Of a DNA stretch of 64,000 bases, positions 17,513 to 26,721 are shown one piece after another (position 1 is the first letter of the stretch; every line of letters begins with the position of its first letter). The DNA is from Methylotenera_A sp040387035 (GTDB lineage: Bacteria; Pseudomonadota; Gammaproteobacteria; Burkholderiales; Methylophilaceae): the NCBI GenBank assembly GCA_040387035.1, contig JAZKEN010000003.1:40138-104137 (forward strand), given 5' to 3'. The position numbers and the translations under genes are program-made. The notes beneath the pieces were generated by a model. It worked only from the letters and a program-made list of their open reading frames with translations, made no database searches and was not told where the DNA came from.

Positions 17513-18394
17513 ATGCTAACACCTCTATTTACACAACATTATCCACGCGGATCAACCGCATTCAATGGCTTAGTTGCGCAAGATGTGAAACGCGCACTGG
17601 ATGAAGACATTGGCACTGGCGATTTAACCGCAACCTTGATCCCTGCCGACAATATAGCATATGCCACCATTATCACGCGGCAAGATGCCATCATCTGTGG
17701 CATTGACTGGGCAAATGCATGCTTTCTAGCCATGGATGCAGACATTAAAATAAAATGGCTGGTGAATGAAGGTGAAAAAATTTCAGCGAACCAGTTGCTG
17801 TGTGAACTTTCGGGTAATGCACGTGCCTTATTAACCGCTGAGCGATGCGCGCTCAATTTTTTACAGCTTATGTCTGCGGTTGCCACGCAAACCCGCAAAT
17901 TCGTGATGGCGGTTTCCGGCACCAAAGCGCAAATTTTGGATACGCGAAAAACCATTCCAAACTTAAGATTAACGCAAAAGTACGCCGTTACCGTTGGTGG
18001 TGGCGCTAATCAGCGCCTGGCTTTATACGATGGCATTTTGATTAAGGAAAATCATATCGCAGCTGCAGGCAGTATCTCAGCGGCGCTTGAGCATGCCTTT
18101 AAAGCGTATCCCGCTATCAGCACGCAAATTGAAGTGGAAAATCTGGAGCAACTTAAACAGGCGCTGGATGCTGGCGCCACCAGTGTTTTACTGGATAACT
18201 TTGGCCTGCTTGAAATGAAAAAAGCCGTGCAAATGAATGTTGAGCAATATGCAAGCCGCGCGCAACTAGAGGCTTCTGGCGGCGTCGATTTAAGCTCCGC
18301 GCGTGCCATTGCTTTAACAGGTGTTAACCGCATTTCAATTGGAAGCCTGACAAAAAATATTCATGCCATTGATTTATCGCTAAGAATCAAATAA
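17513..18394 (+). CDS. nadC: Nicotinate-nucleotide pyrophosphorylase (carboxylating)
   Basis: Makes nicotinate mononucleotide from quinolinate and PRPP in de novo NAD synthesis; cytosolic. 293 residues from ATG 17513. Visible family segments: DIGTGDLTATLIP, AERCALNFLQLMSAVAT, the quinolinate and PRPP-binding LDTRKTIPNLRL followed by KYAVTVGGGANQRL, DGILIKENHI, and the C-terminal EASGGVDL and GVNRISIGSLT barrel strands. Upstream TTG at 17495 is in frame but extends into the presumed promoter. Confidence 0.96.
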   Translation: MLTPLFTQHYPRGSTAFNGLVAQDVKRALDEDIGTGDLTATLIPADNIAYATIITRQDAIICGIDWANACFLAMDADIKIKWLVNEGEKISANQLLCELSGNARALLTAERCALNFLQLMSAVATQTRKFVMAVSGTKAQILDTRKTIPNLRLTQKYAVTVGGGANQRLALYDGILIKENHIAAAGSISAALEHAFKAYPAISTQIEVENLEQLKQALDAGATSVLLDNFGLLEMKKAVQMNVEQYASRAQLEASGGVDLSSARAIALTGVNRISIGSLTKNIHAIDLSLRIK

Positions 18395-18452
18395 GGTGTG
18401 TTTATACTGATGTACTATGATTTTTAATTAAGCCGTTTTAGATAAACCATCA

Positions 18453-20318
18453 ATGAGCAAATCACCGGATACTGTCACCAACCCAACCTTACCGAATGCC
18501 GCCAGCATAGCCAGGCAAACAGGCCATGCCATCAGCAAGCCGGCTGGCGTCTCAAAATCGGGGGGCAAATCCAAATTAAGCCTTGGTGATGTGCTGCGCA
18601 TGCTGGTTAATGATGGCAGGCTAGACAAAACGCAAGCCGAAAAGCTGTACAAAGATCGCCAACTTGATAGCTCCAACCTGCACCCAGTGGTGGTAATTGG
18701 CGAACAAAAGTGGAAAGATTTACGCCCACCCCACAAATTGATGACGGTGGATTATTTAAGCCGCTGGCTGGCAACCCAGACCGGGCTGGATTTTTATCAT
18801 ATTGACCCGCTTAAACTCGACTTCACATCTGCCGCGCAAATTGTCTCTAAAGCCTACGCTGAAAGACTTAGGATTATGCCGATATCGGTACAGGGCGATG
18901 AGGCGACAGTGGCCACCTCTGAGCCTTATCAACTGGACTGGATACCCGATTTAGAGCGTATTTTAAATATGCGGATCAACCTGGTATTTGCTAATCCGCT
19001 CGAAATTAGCCGTTACTTGCCTGAGATTTACAACCTAGCCAGCTCAATCAATCAAGCCAACGTGGCCAAAGCAGGTCAAATCGTTGGTGTGCAAAATTTT
19101 GAACAGTTGGTGGAGCTGGGCAAAGATAAAAACCTGGATGCGAATGAGCAGCATGTCGTCAATATTGTGGATTGGTTGTTCAAGTATGCGTTTGAACAGC
19201 GCGCCAGCGATATCCACCTAGAGCCGCGCCGCAATATGGGCATGATGCGCTTTAGGATCGACGGTGTGCTGCATCAGGTGTATCAATTGCCTAGCAACAT
19301 CATGAACGCCATTACCAGCCGGATTAAATTGCTTGGCCGCATGGACATGGTGGAAAAGCGCCGCCCGCAAGATGGTCGCATTAAAACCGTCAGTAATACC
19401 GGTACCGAAATCGAATTACGCTTATCGACCATGCCTACCGCATTTGGTGAAAAATTAGTGATGCGGGTTTTTACGCCGGACGTAATTGTGCAAGACTTTG
19501 TACAGTTGGGTTTTTCTAAAAAGCAGGCCGATTTATGGGCGCAATGGACAAAATCGCCTAACGGCATTATCTTGGTGACTGGGCCTACTGGCTCAGGCAA
19601 GACCACCACCTTATATTCCACCCTTAAACAGCTGGCAACGCCAGAGGTGAATGTGAGCACCGTTGAAGACCCGATTGAAATGGTAGAGCCTGCGTTTAAC
19701 CAGATGCAAGTGACCAGCAATATCGGGCTTAATTTTGCCGATGGCATTCGCACATTGATGCGGCAGGATCCGGACATCATCATGGTGGGCGAAATTCGTG
19801 ATATTGAAACTGCCGATATGGCGATCCAAGCCGCCTTGACCGGGCACTTGGTCTTATCGACCTTGCACACCAACGACGCACCCGCTGCCATCACGCGCTT
19901 GCTTGATTTAGGCGTTGCGCCTTATCTAATCCACTCTACCGTACTGGGTATTATGGCGCAGCGCCTGGTGCGCACTTTATGCGCCGCCTGCAAAGCACCC
20001 CACGACATTAGTGATGAAGAATGGAAATCCATCACCTACCCTTTCAAAGCAGCCAAACCCAGCACCTGCATGAAAGCCGTTGGCTGCATTGAATGCCGCA
20101 ATACGGGCTATCGCGGCCGTAGCGGTATTTACGAAATGCTCACCATCACGCCAAAACTGCGCAAACTGATTAGCGCCGATACCGATTTGCCCATGCTTAG
20201 AAATATGGCTTACCAGGATGGCATGCAGCCGCTGATGTTAAACGGCGCAGAAAAAGTTGCGGCAGGTTTAACCACGGTAGAAGAATTATTAAAAGTAGCC
20301 CCGCCACTGGATTCATAA
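18453..20318 (+). CDS. Solitary GspE/PilB-type secretion ATPase
   Basis: 621 residues. An N-terminal MshEN/GspE-N region (about 40-230) is followed by a full hexameric ATPase core: Walker A GPTGSGKTTTL (377-387), an Asp box (PIEMVEP), Walker B and TLHTND His-box region, and a tetracysteine zinc module formed by CAACK and the later GCIECRNTGYRG. All catalytic motifs look intact. It could power a type II secretion or type IV pilus-related machine, but no gsp or pil gene adjoins it; pilB proper is at 48.9 kb. The first 35 residues are Ser/Pro/Gly-rich and probably disordered. Starts 58 bases after nadC. Confidence 0.88.
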   Translation: MSKSPDTVTNPTLPNAASIARQTGHAISKPAGVSKSGGKSKLSLGDVLRMLVNDGRLDKTQAEKLYKDRQLDSSNLHPVVVIGEQKWKDLRPPHKLMTVDYLSRWLATQTGLDFYHIDPLKLDFTSAAQIVSKAYAERLRIMPISVQGDEATVATSEPYQLDWIPDLERILNMRINLVFANPLEISRYLPEIYNLASSINQANVAKAGQIVGVQNFEQLVELGKDKNLDANEQHVVNIVDWLFKYAFEQRASDIHLEPRRNMGMMRFRIDGVLHQVYQLPSNIMNAITSRIKLLGRMDMVEKRRPQDGRIKTVSNTGTEIELRLSTMPTAFGEKLVMRVFTPDVIVQDFVQLGFSKKQADLWAQWTKSPNGIILVTGPTGSGKTTTLYSTLKQLATPEVNVSTVEDPIEMVEPAFNQMQVTSNIGLNFADGIRTLMRQDPDIIMVGEIRDIETADMAIQAALTGHLVLSTLHTNDAPAAITRLLDLGVAPYLIHSTVLGIMAQRLVRTLCAACKAPHDISDEEWKSITYPFKAAKPSTCMKAVGCIECRNTGYRGRSGIYEMLTITPKLRKLISADTDLPMLRNMAYQDGMQPLMLNGAEKVAAGLTTVEELLKVAPPLDS

Positions 20319-20422
20319 ACCGGCAGGCTTGCTGGTATGCTCATTTTCGTTGAGATTTATTGGCAAATCGAATCAACCGCTTCAATTTTCAATTCCCGAT
20401 AGGTTTAATCGCGTAATTCCAA

Positions 20423-20451
20423 TTGACTGAACTTGACCAATTTGGTGTAAA
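20423..20451 (+). promoter_or_regulatory. Candidate sigma-70 promoter for ilvBHC
   Basis: TTGACT at 20423-20428, 17-base spacer, TGTAAA at 20446-20451, leaving a leader of about 40 bases before ilvB. No leucine/valine-rich leader peptide with attenuator was recognised in 20319-20499. Confidence 0.45.
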
Positions 20452-20499
20452 AGGTTAAGGTTTAGGGTTCATCATTTAATCGTAAAAAATCAAGGTTTT

Positions 20500-22272
20500 A
20501 TGGATTCACAAAATAACAATCCGACATCTGCCAATAAAGACGCAATCAACACCAATCCTACGATTACGGGCGCAGAAATTGTCATTCGCTGCTTAAACGA
20601 GGAGAAAGTCAAATTTGTATTTGGCTATCCCGGTGGTGCAGTGTTGCACATTTACGATGAAATCTACAAGCAAAACGGCTTTAAACATATTTTAGTGCGC
20701 CATGAGCAGGCGGCTGTTCATGCTGCGGATGCTTATTCGCGCGCGACTGGTACTGTTGGCGTGGCTTTGGTCACCAGCGGGCCAGGTGCTACCAATGCGG
20801 TAACCGGCATCGCTACCGCCTATATGGATTCTATCCCAATGGTGGTGATTAGCGGCCAAGTACCGGTACCAGCGATTGGTTTAGACGCTTTTCAGGAAGT
20901 GGATATGGTTGGCGTCACCCGCCCCTGCGTAAAACATAACTTTTTGGTTAAAGATGTAAAAGACATCGCCGCTACGATTAAAAAAGCGTTCTACATTGCA
21001 GCTACAGGCAGGCCAGGTCCGGTTGTTGTGGATATTCCAAAAGATATTACCGCGCATTTGGCTGAGTACGTTTACCCAAAAACGGTAGAGATGCGCTCGT
21101 ATAACCCTGTGCTAAAAGGCCATAGCGGGCAAATTAAAAAAGCCATCAAGTTATTGCTTGAAGCCAAGCGACCCATGATCTATACCGGCGGTGGCTTGGT
21201 ATTAGGTGATGGCTCGGCCGAGCTGGTTAAATTGGCGCGTGCGCTTAATTACCCAGTGACGAATACCCTGATGGGTTTGGGCGGCTACCCTGCTACCGAC
21301 AAACAATTTGTTGGCATGCTGGGCATGCACGGCAGTTACGAAGCCAATATGGCGATGCAAAACTGTGATGTGTTGATTGCGGTTGGCGCACGCTTTGATG
21401 ACCGCGTAATTGGCGACCCAAAAGATTTTTTAAGCAAGCAGCGCACGATTATTCATATCGATGTTGATCCTTCCAGCATCTCTAAACGTGTAAAAGTCGA
21501 CGTGCCAATTGTCGGTCACGTGCAATCCGTGCTGGCTGAAATGAACGAAGCGCTGGCTGCTGAAAAGGCGACCAACGATATCAGCGCATGGTGGAAACAA
21601 ATTGATGAATGGCGTGGCGTTAAATCCATGGTGTATACAAATTCTGACATTTTGATCAAGCCGCAGTACGTAATTGAAAAATTATGGGAAGTCACTAAAG
21701 GCGAAGCTTATGTGACCTCTGACGTGGGCCAGCATCAAATGTGGGCGGCACAATACTATAAATTCGACAAACCACGGCGCTGGATTAACTCGGGCGGCCT
21801 GGGCACCATGGGTGTCGGTTTGCCGTATGCAATGGGCTGTCAATTTGCAGACAAAAATGCGCAAGTAGCCTGTGTAACCGGCGAAGGCAGTATTCAAATG
21901 AATATTCAAGAGCTTTCTACCTGTGCGCAATACGGCTTGCCGATTAAAGTCATCATGTTGAATAACCGCTACCTTGGTATGGTGCGCCAGTGGCAAGAGT
22001 TTTTCTACGAAAACCGTTATTCAGAATCGTATATGGATAGCCTGCCTGACTTCGTTAAGTTGGCTGAATCATATGGCCACGTAGGCATGCAAATTACCAA
22101 CCCTGCTGACGTTGAAGGCGCATTAAAAGAAGCATTCGCCAAAAAAGACAAATTCGTGTTTATGGACTTTATTACGGACCAGGACGAAAATGTGTTCCCG
22201 ATGATTGCAGCCGGTAAAGGCCTGTCAGACATGGTGCTTAAAAAAGACAACAAAGAAAGGCATGAGGACTAA
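20500..22272 (+). CDS. ilvB: Acetolactate synthase, large catalytic subunit
   Basis: ThDP-dependent enzyme joining two pyruvates (or pyruvate and 2-oxobutyrate), first common step to valine, leucine and isoleucine. 590 residues. The N-terminal ThDP domain shows FGYPGGAVLHIYDE with the catalytic Glu in VRHEQAAVHAADAY; the middle FAD-binding domain has GLGGYPATDKQFVGMLGMHG; the ThDP motif is GEGSIQMNIQELST...MLNN, with GEG in place of the common GDG. Followed by ilvH after 1 base and by ilvC, one branched-chain operon. Confidence 0.97.
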   Translation: MDSQNNNPTSANKDAINTNPTITGAEIVIRCLNEEKVKFVFGYPGGAVLHIYDEIYKQNGFKHILVRHEQAAVHAADAYSRATGTVGVALVTSGPGATNAVTGIATAYMDSIPMVVISGQVPVPAIGLDAFQEVDMVGVTRPCVKHNFLVKDVKDIAATIKKAFYIAATGRPGPVVVDIPKDITAHLAEYVYPKTVEMRSYNPVLKGHSGQIKKAIKLLLEAKRPMIYTGGGLVLGDGSAELVKLARALNYPVTNTLMGLGGYPATDKQFVGMLGMHGSYEANMAMQNCDVLIAVGARFDDRVIGDPKDFLSKQRTIIHIDVDPSSISKRVKVDVPIVGHVQSVLAEMNEALAAEKATNDISAWWKQIDEWRGVKSMVYTNSDILIKPQYVIEKLWEVTKGEAYVTSDVGQHQMWAAQYYKFDKPRRWINSGGLGTMGVGLPYAMGCQFADKNAQVACVTGEGSIQMNIQELSTCAQYGLPIKVIMLNNRYLGMVRQWQEFFYENRYSESYMDSLPDFVKLAESYGHVGMQITNPADVEGALKEAFAKKDKFVFMDFITDQDENVFPMIAAGKGLSDMVLKKDNKERHED

Positions 22273-22273
22273 T

Positions 22274-22765
22274 ATGAAACATATTATCTCCTTGCTAATG
22301 GAAAACGAAGCCGGTGCCTTGTCGCGCGTGGCAGGTTTGTTTTCAGCACGTGGTTACAATATTGAATCGCTTACCGTAGCGGTGACCGAAGACCCGACTT
22401 TATCGCGCATGACCATCGTAACAACCGGTTCAGATGAAGTGATTGAGCAAATCATCAAGCAACTCAACAAATTGATTGATGTGGTCAAAGTGCTGGATTT
22501 AAATGACGGTAAATTTATAGAACGTGAGTTGATGCTGGTTAAAGTGAAAGCAAGTGCTAACTTTAAAGACGAAATGAAACGCATGTGTGACATTTTCCGT
22601 GGCCGCATTATCGACGTGGCGGACAATAGCTACACCGTCGAGCTTACCGGCTCATGCAGCAAACTGGATGCGTTCTTAGAAGCGATCGATAAAACAGCGA
22701 TTCTGGAAACGGTACGTACCGGGGCATCAGGTATTGGCCGTGGCGACAGGATTTTAAAGATTTAA
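22274..22765 (+). CDS. ilvH: Acetolactate synthase, small regulatory subunit
   Basis: 163 residues from ATG 22274, right after the ilvB stop at 22272. N-terminal ACT domain (MKHIISLLMENEAGALSRVAGLF and RGYNIESLTV) binds valine for feedback inhibition; the C-terminal ALS_ss_C domain includes FRGRIIDVADNSYTVELTG. It activates the large subunit. A longer frame starting at 22205 overlaps ilvB and is not the real start. Likely translationally coupled to ilvB. Confidence 0.96.
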   Translation: MKHIISLLMENEAGALSRVAGLFSARGYNIESLTVAVTEDPTLSRMTIVTTGSDEVIEQIIKQLNKLIDVVKVLDLNDGKFIERELMLVKVKASANFKDEMKRMCDIFRGRIIDVADNSYTVELTGSCSKLDAFLEAIDKTAILETVRTGASGIGRGDRILKI

Positions 22766-22844
22766 GCAATACCGGCAGCATTTAAAATATTCAGTATTAA
22801 AAAAGTAATTCATTAATAAATAATTGTATTTAAAGGGAAAAGCA

Positions 22845-23861
22845 ATGAAAGTTTATTACGACAAAGACGCAGATTTAAGCATTATTAAAGCCAAAAAAGT
22901 AACCATCGTTGGTTACGGCTCACAAGGTCACGCACACGCTGCCAACCTTAAAGATAGCGGCGTAACAGTCACCATTGGCCTGCGTAAAGAAGGCAGCTCT
23001 TGGGCTAAAGCCGTTGGCGCTGGTCATACCGTAATGGACATTGCTGATTCCGTTAAAGAAGCTGACGTTGTGATGATTTTGTTGCCGGATGAAACAATGG
23101 CAGGCATTTTTGCAGCCGAAGTAGCGCCTAATTTGAAAAAAGGTGCTGCATTGGCTTTTGCACACGGCTTTAATATTCACTATAACCAAATCGTGCCACG
23201 TGCCGATCTGGACGTGATCATGATCGCACCAAAAGGCCCAGGCCACACCGTGCGTTCAGAGTATTTAAAAGGCGGCGGCGTACCATCATTGATCGCGGTG
23301 TATCAAAACACATCTGGCAAAGCAAAAGAAATTTCACTTTCTTATGCAGCAGCCAACGGCGGCACTAAAGGCGGCGTGATTGAGACGGATTTCCGTGAAG
23401 AAACAGAAACAGACTTATTCGGCGAGCAAGCGGTATTATGTGGTGGCGCGGTAGAGCTGGTGAAAGCTGGCTTTGAGACATTGACTGAAGCTGGCTACGC
23501 TCCAGAAATGGCTTACTTTGAGTGCTTACACGAATTGAAATTGATTGTGGATTTAATGTATGAAGGCGGCATCGCCAACATGAATTACTCCATCTCAAAC
23601 AACGCTGAATACGGTGAGTATGTGACCGGCCCACGCGTGATTGCAGACCAAGCGCGCGCTGCCATGAAAGAATGTTTGAAAAACATTCAAAACGGTAACT
23701 ACGCCAAACAATTCATCCTGGAAGGCCGTACCAACTACCCTGAAATGGTTGCCCGTCGCCGCTTGAATGCTGCACACCCGATTGAGCAAGTGGGTGGCCA
23801 ATTGCGCGCCATGATGCCTTGGATCGCTAAAAACAAATTAGTAGACCAATCTAAAAACTAG
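22845..23861 (+). CDS. ilvC: Ketol-acid reductoisomerase
   Basis: Converts acetolactate to 2,3-dihydroxyisovalerate using NADPH and Mg. 338 residues, the short class I form. N-terminal Rossmann motif VGYGSQGHAHAANLKDSG, the basic cofactor loop GLRKEGSSWAKA that favours NADPH, and the C-terminal knotted domain with metal-ligand region DLFGEQAVLCGG and YECLHELK-like FECLHELKLIVD. AAAGGGAAAA lies before the ATG at 22845. Last gene of ilvBHC, followed by a terminator. Confidence 0.97.
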   Translation: MKVYYDKDADLSIIKAKKVTIVGYGSQGHAHAANLKDSGVTVTIGLRKEGSSWAKAVGAGHTVMDIADSVKEADVVMILLPDETMAGIFAAEVAPNLKKGAALAFAHGFNIHYNQIVPRADLDVIMIAPKGPGHTVRSEYLKGGGVPSLIAVYQNTSGKAKEISLSYAAANGGTKGGVIETDFREETETDLFGEQAVLCGGAVELVKAGFETLTEAGYAPEMAYFECLHELKLIVDLMYEGGIANMNYSISNNAEYGEYVTGPRVIADQARAAMKECLKNIQNGNYAKQFILEGRTNYPEMVARRRLNAAHPIEQVGGQLRAMMPWIAKNKLVDQSKN

Positions 23862-23899
23862 TCTCTAATCATCAGTGATTAGACTTTAGTTCTAATGTC

Positions 23900-23934
23900 A
23901 AAAAGGGCAAATCGTTTAACGGCTTGCCCTTTTT
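23900..23934 (+). terminator. Rho-independent terminator after ilvC
   Basis: AAAAAGGGCAA and TTGCCCTTTTT form an 11-base-pair stem around a 13-base loop, ending in T5, 39 bases after the ilvC stop. Confidence 0.85.
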
Positions 23935-23945
23935 AATTTTCCATT

Positions 23946-24018
23946 GTTATTCCGACGAAAGTCGGAATCCAGCGGATATAATTTCAATTTACCAGATTCC
24001 GACTTTCGTCGGAATGAC
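23946..24018. repeat. Paired inverted-repeat element, copy 3 (variant core)
   Basis: Left unit 23946-23971 (GTTATTCCGACGAAAGTCGGAATCCA) is quoted here in parts only: ends GTTATTCC and GGAATCCA around CGACGAAAGTCG. The right unit 23995-24018 is its inverse, ending GGAATGAC. The ends match copies 1, 2 and 4 but the core differs (CGAC/GTCG instead of CGCG/GGCG). Confidence 0.78.
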
Positions 24019-24039
24019 AATTTAACGGATTATTCCTGA

Positions 24040-24900
24040 ATGCCTTTTTCCATCGTCCTACAATACCTGCTTCCAAAACAAGCCATCACAGCCCTTGCAG
24101 GCAAGCTTGCCAACTTGCAATGTGGCAAGTTGACCACCAAGGTAATTACCTGGTTTGTACGCCGTTACCAGGTCAATATGGCAGAGGCGGCCAATCCGGA
24201 CATCAGTAGCTACGCCACTTTTAATGATTTCTTCACGCGCCCATTGAAGGCCAATGCGCGCCCTATCGCTCAAGCAGATTTTATCTGCCCGGTTGATGGC
24301 GCGATCAGCCAGTTTGGCAGCATTGAGCAAGACCAGATCTTTCAGGCAAAAAACCACAATTACTCAACACTTACTCTGCTGGCAGGCAACCAAGCACTGG
24401 CAAATAAATTCCAACATGGCCATTTCGCTTGCCTTTATTTAAGCCCAAAAGATTACCACCGCATTCATATGCCATGTGATGGCACATTAAAAAGCATGGC
24501 TTATGTGCCAGGTGATTTATTTTCAGTCAACCCGAACACCGCTGCCAATGTACCGAATTTATTTGCACGCAATGAGCGTGTGGTGTGTGAATTTGAATCG
24601 GCACAGCACGGCACCTTTGTAATGGTGCTGGTGGGTGCAACGATTGTGGGGAGCATGGCAACCGTTTGGCATGACTCTCCCAATAAAGTCATCAACCCGC
24701 CACGCAGCAAAAACATCCGCACCTGGTCTTACGCGGATAAAAATATCGCGCTTAAACAAGGTGATGAGATGGGCAGGTTTTTACTGGGCTCAACAATTGT
24801 CATGCTGTTTGAAAAAGATGCCTTGCAATTTAATGGCGACTGGCAAGCAGCACGCGCCATTCAATTAGGTGAAAGCATGGGCAAAAAGCAAGCTGCCTAA
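24040..24900 (+). CDS. psd: Phosphatidylserine decarboxylase proenzyme
   Basis: Makes phosphatidylethanolamine at the inner membrane. 286 residues. The self-cleavage motif LGST occurs in FLLGSTIVMLF near the C terminus (about residue 248-251), where Ser becomes the pyruvoyl group of the small alpha chain. Other family blocks: FNDFFTRPLK, CPVDGAISQFG, YLSPKDYHRIHMP and FARNERVVCEFE. Starts 21 bases after a repeat element and ends before a shared terminator. Normal length and intact active site. Confidence 0.96.
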   Translation: MPFSIVLQYLLPKQAITALAGKLANLQCGKLTTKVITWFVRRYQVNMAEAANPDISSYATFNDFFTRPLKANARPIAQADFICPVDGAISQFGSIEQDQIFQAKNHNYSTLTLLAGNQALANKFQHGHFACLYLSPKDYHRIHMPCDGTLKSMAYVPGDLFSVNPNTAANVPNLFARNERVVCEFESAQHGTFVMVLVGATIVGSMATVWHDSPNKVINPPRSKNIRTWSYADKNIALKQGDEMGRFLLGSTIVMLFEKDALQFNGDWQAARAIQLGESMGKKQAA

Positions 24901-24913
24901 AATAGTGATGCAC

Positions 24914-24942
24914 AAAAAAGCCTGCTAAAGCAGGCTTTTTTT
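24914..24942. terminator. Bidirectional terminator between psd and rppH
   Basis: AAAAAAGCCTGC / TAAA loop / GCAGGCTTTTTTT, with a T-run on both strands, placed between the convergent psd and rppH genes. Confidence 0.9.
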
Positions 24943-24959
24943 ATTTACAGCTTGATCAA

Positions 24960-25463
24960 TCAAATATGCTTGGCGGGATGTGTTCTCACTTTATGGTGCA
25001 GATGCGTTGCGAGTTCATTTAATGCGGCTTTGTACACATCGCGTTTAAATTCAATCACGTCTTCTAGCGGTACCCAGTAATCGCTCCAGCGCCATGCGTC
25101 AAACTCAGGATGCTCGGAAGCGCGCAATGAGACATCGGTATCGCGCCCAACCATGCGCAGTAAATACCAAATTTGCTTCTGGCCTTTATAGCTACCACGC
25201 CATTCGCGCTTGATCCAGCTGCTAGGCACCTCATAACGCAGCCAATCCCGGGTACGGCCCAAAATCTCCACGTGCTTAGGCTCCAAGCCGACCTCTTCCA
25301 TCAGCTCGCGATACATGGCCTGTTCTGGGCTTTCGCCATATTTAATACCACCCTGTGGAAACTGCCAAGCATGCTCTCGAATACGCTTGCCCCAAAACAC
25401 CTGATTTTGAGCGTTACACAGGATTATCCCAACATTGGGACGGAATCCGTCACGATCTAACAT
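24960..25463 (-). CDS. rppH: RNA pyrophosphohydrolase
   Basis: Removes pyrophosphate from 5'-triphosphate RNA to open it to 5'-end-dependent decay. 167 residues, starting MLDRDGFRPNVGIIL as in RppH. Nudix box GGIKYGESPEQAMYRELMEE (about 38-57) with the REXXEE metal ligands, then the RppH-specific GRTRDWLRYEVP and FDAWRWSDYWVP segments. C-terminal tail is basic. Convergent with psd. Confidence 0.96.
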   Translation of the reverse strand: MLDRDGFRPNVGIILCNAQNQVFWGKRIREHAWQFPQGGIKYGESPEQAMYRELMEEVGLEPKHVEILGRTRDWLRYEVPSSWIKREWRGSYKGQKQIWYLLRMVGRDTDVSLRASEHPEFDAWRWSDYWVPLEDVIEFKRDVYKAALNELATHLHHKVRTHPAKHI

Positions 25464-25568
25464 ATTGCAACTACCTAAAATATTTAGTGCAATTTTTTCA
25501 TATTTTTGCCACTATTGAAAGCCCGCATTTGCAAACGCAGCCGAATTAACGCTTAAAACTCCTTATTT

Positions 25569-26534
25569 ATGAACAATTTAATTTTAATCACAGCTTTTAG
25601 CCTGTTATTCACACTAAACGCATGCACACCCGGCAAAAATGCCAATAGCTTTGCTTATATTACCAACCAGGGCGATCACACGGTTTCGGTGATTGATATT
25701 GCCCAAGCCAAAGTGACAAAAACAGTTAAAGTGGGTAAGGCTCCTGTTGGCGTGGCTGTATCCAATGCATTAAACCGTGCTTATATTAGTAACGTTGAAG
25801 GCCAAAGTATTTCGGTGATCGACACCAGCACCAATACCGTGACTGAATCGATTGCCATCAAAGGCGATCCGGTAGGTATCGCCATTGCCCCTGATGATAA
25901 AACCTTATACGTGGCTGATTGGTTTAGTGACCGCATTTTGGCGATTGATACCCATGACTACAACAACCAGCGCGAAGTGATTGTGGCTAAAGCGCCCGCT
26001 GGCTTGATAGTAAGCTCTGATAGCAAAACGCTGTATGTTGCGGCACGCGATAGCAATGATATTGCGGTTATTGACACAGCCAGCATGACTATCAGCAAGC
26101 GCATAGCGGTAGGCAAGCACCCTTTCGGCCTGACCTTAAGTGCTGATGACAAAATGCTGATCAGTGTCAATGTTTACGACAATACAATTTCCATCATACA
26201 CACCGATACGTTCAAACTTGAAACGGTAAAGGTGGGGGAACACCCGTATTGCGTTGTGCTTAATCCTAACAGGCAAACGATTTATGTGACTAATACGCAA
26301 GATGACACCGTTTCGGTCATTGATTTAGCAACGAAAAAAACGCTGGCGACTGTTGATGTAGGGATGACGCCAGAGGGCATCAGTTTCGACGCCGTGAATA
26401 ATCAAGTACTGGTGGCCAGCTGGGGGCAGAATCAGGTCAGCGTGATTGATGCGCGAACCAACAGCATTAAATCTACAATTAAAACCGGCGATAAAAGCCG
26501 TGCGTTTGGCCAGTTTGTATTGGCCAAGCAATAA
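25569..26534 (+). CDS. Seven-repeat YVTN beta-propeller lipoprotein
   Basis: 321 residues. A lipoprotein signal ends in LNAC (Cys about residue 19), so the protein should be lipid-anchored, facing the periplasm. It contains seven copies of the about 42-residue YVTN propeller repeat, each ending in S(V/I)ID-like strands: AYITNQGDHTVSVID, AYISNVEGQSISVID, LYVADWFSDRILAID, LYVAARDSNDIAVID, ISVNVYDNTISIIH, IYVTNTQDDTVSVID, VLVASWGQNQVSVID. Seven repeats fit one closed propeller. Such proteins occur in methylotrophs with periplasmic quinoprotein systems, but the ligand is unknown. No strong Shine-Dalgarno is seen before ATG 25569. Confidence 0.87.
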   Translation: MNNLILITAFSLLFTLNACTPGKNANSFAYITNQGDHTVSVIDIAQAKVTKTVKVGKAPVGVAVSNALNRAYISNVEGQSISVIDTSTNTVTESIAIKGDPVGIAIAPDDKTLYVADWFSDRILAIDTHDYNNQREVIVAKAPAGLIVSSDSKTLYVAARDSNDIAVIDTASMTISKRIAVGKHPFGLTLSADDKMLISVNVYDNTISIIHTDTFKLETVKVGEHPYCVVLNPNRQTIYVTNTQDDTVSVIDLATKKTLATVDVGMTPEGISFDAVNNQVLVASWGQNQVSVIDARTNSIKSTIKTGDKSRAFGQFVLAKQ

Positions 26535-26721
26535 AAAGCACAATGCCTATTTTTTAACCAGTGACGATTTACCTGCTCAACACTAAGGTCAACGCAGCGC
26601 AAAACCATACGTTAAGGCTAAACATAGGCTTATTCAACTAACTCATTTATAATGCCGAGCTGTCCTAGTTGATTTGTTAGTTTGTTTAAGTTTATTTATT
26701 GTCATTTAATGGAGAGCATGC

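Noticed and set aside
19283..19894. 203-codon open frame on the minus strand
   Set aside because: Lies fully inside the solitary ATPase gene, with low-complexity composition and no family features; a shadow of the coding strand.
18453..20318. Part of a type II secretion gene cluster
   Set aside because: Only the ATPase is present; neighbours are nadC and ilvB.
20319..20499. ilv attenuator with leader peptide
   Set aside because: No short frame rich in Leu, Val or Ile codons and no terminator hairpin with a T-run.
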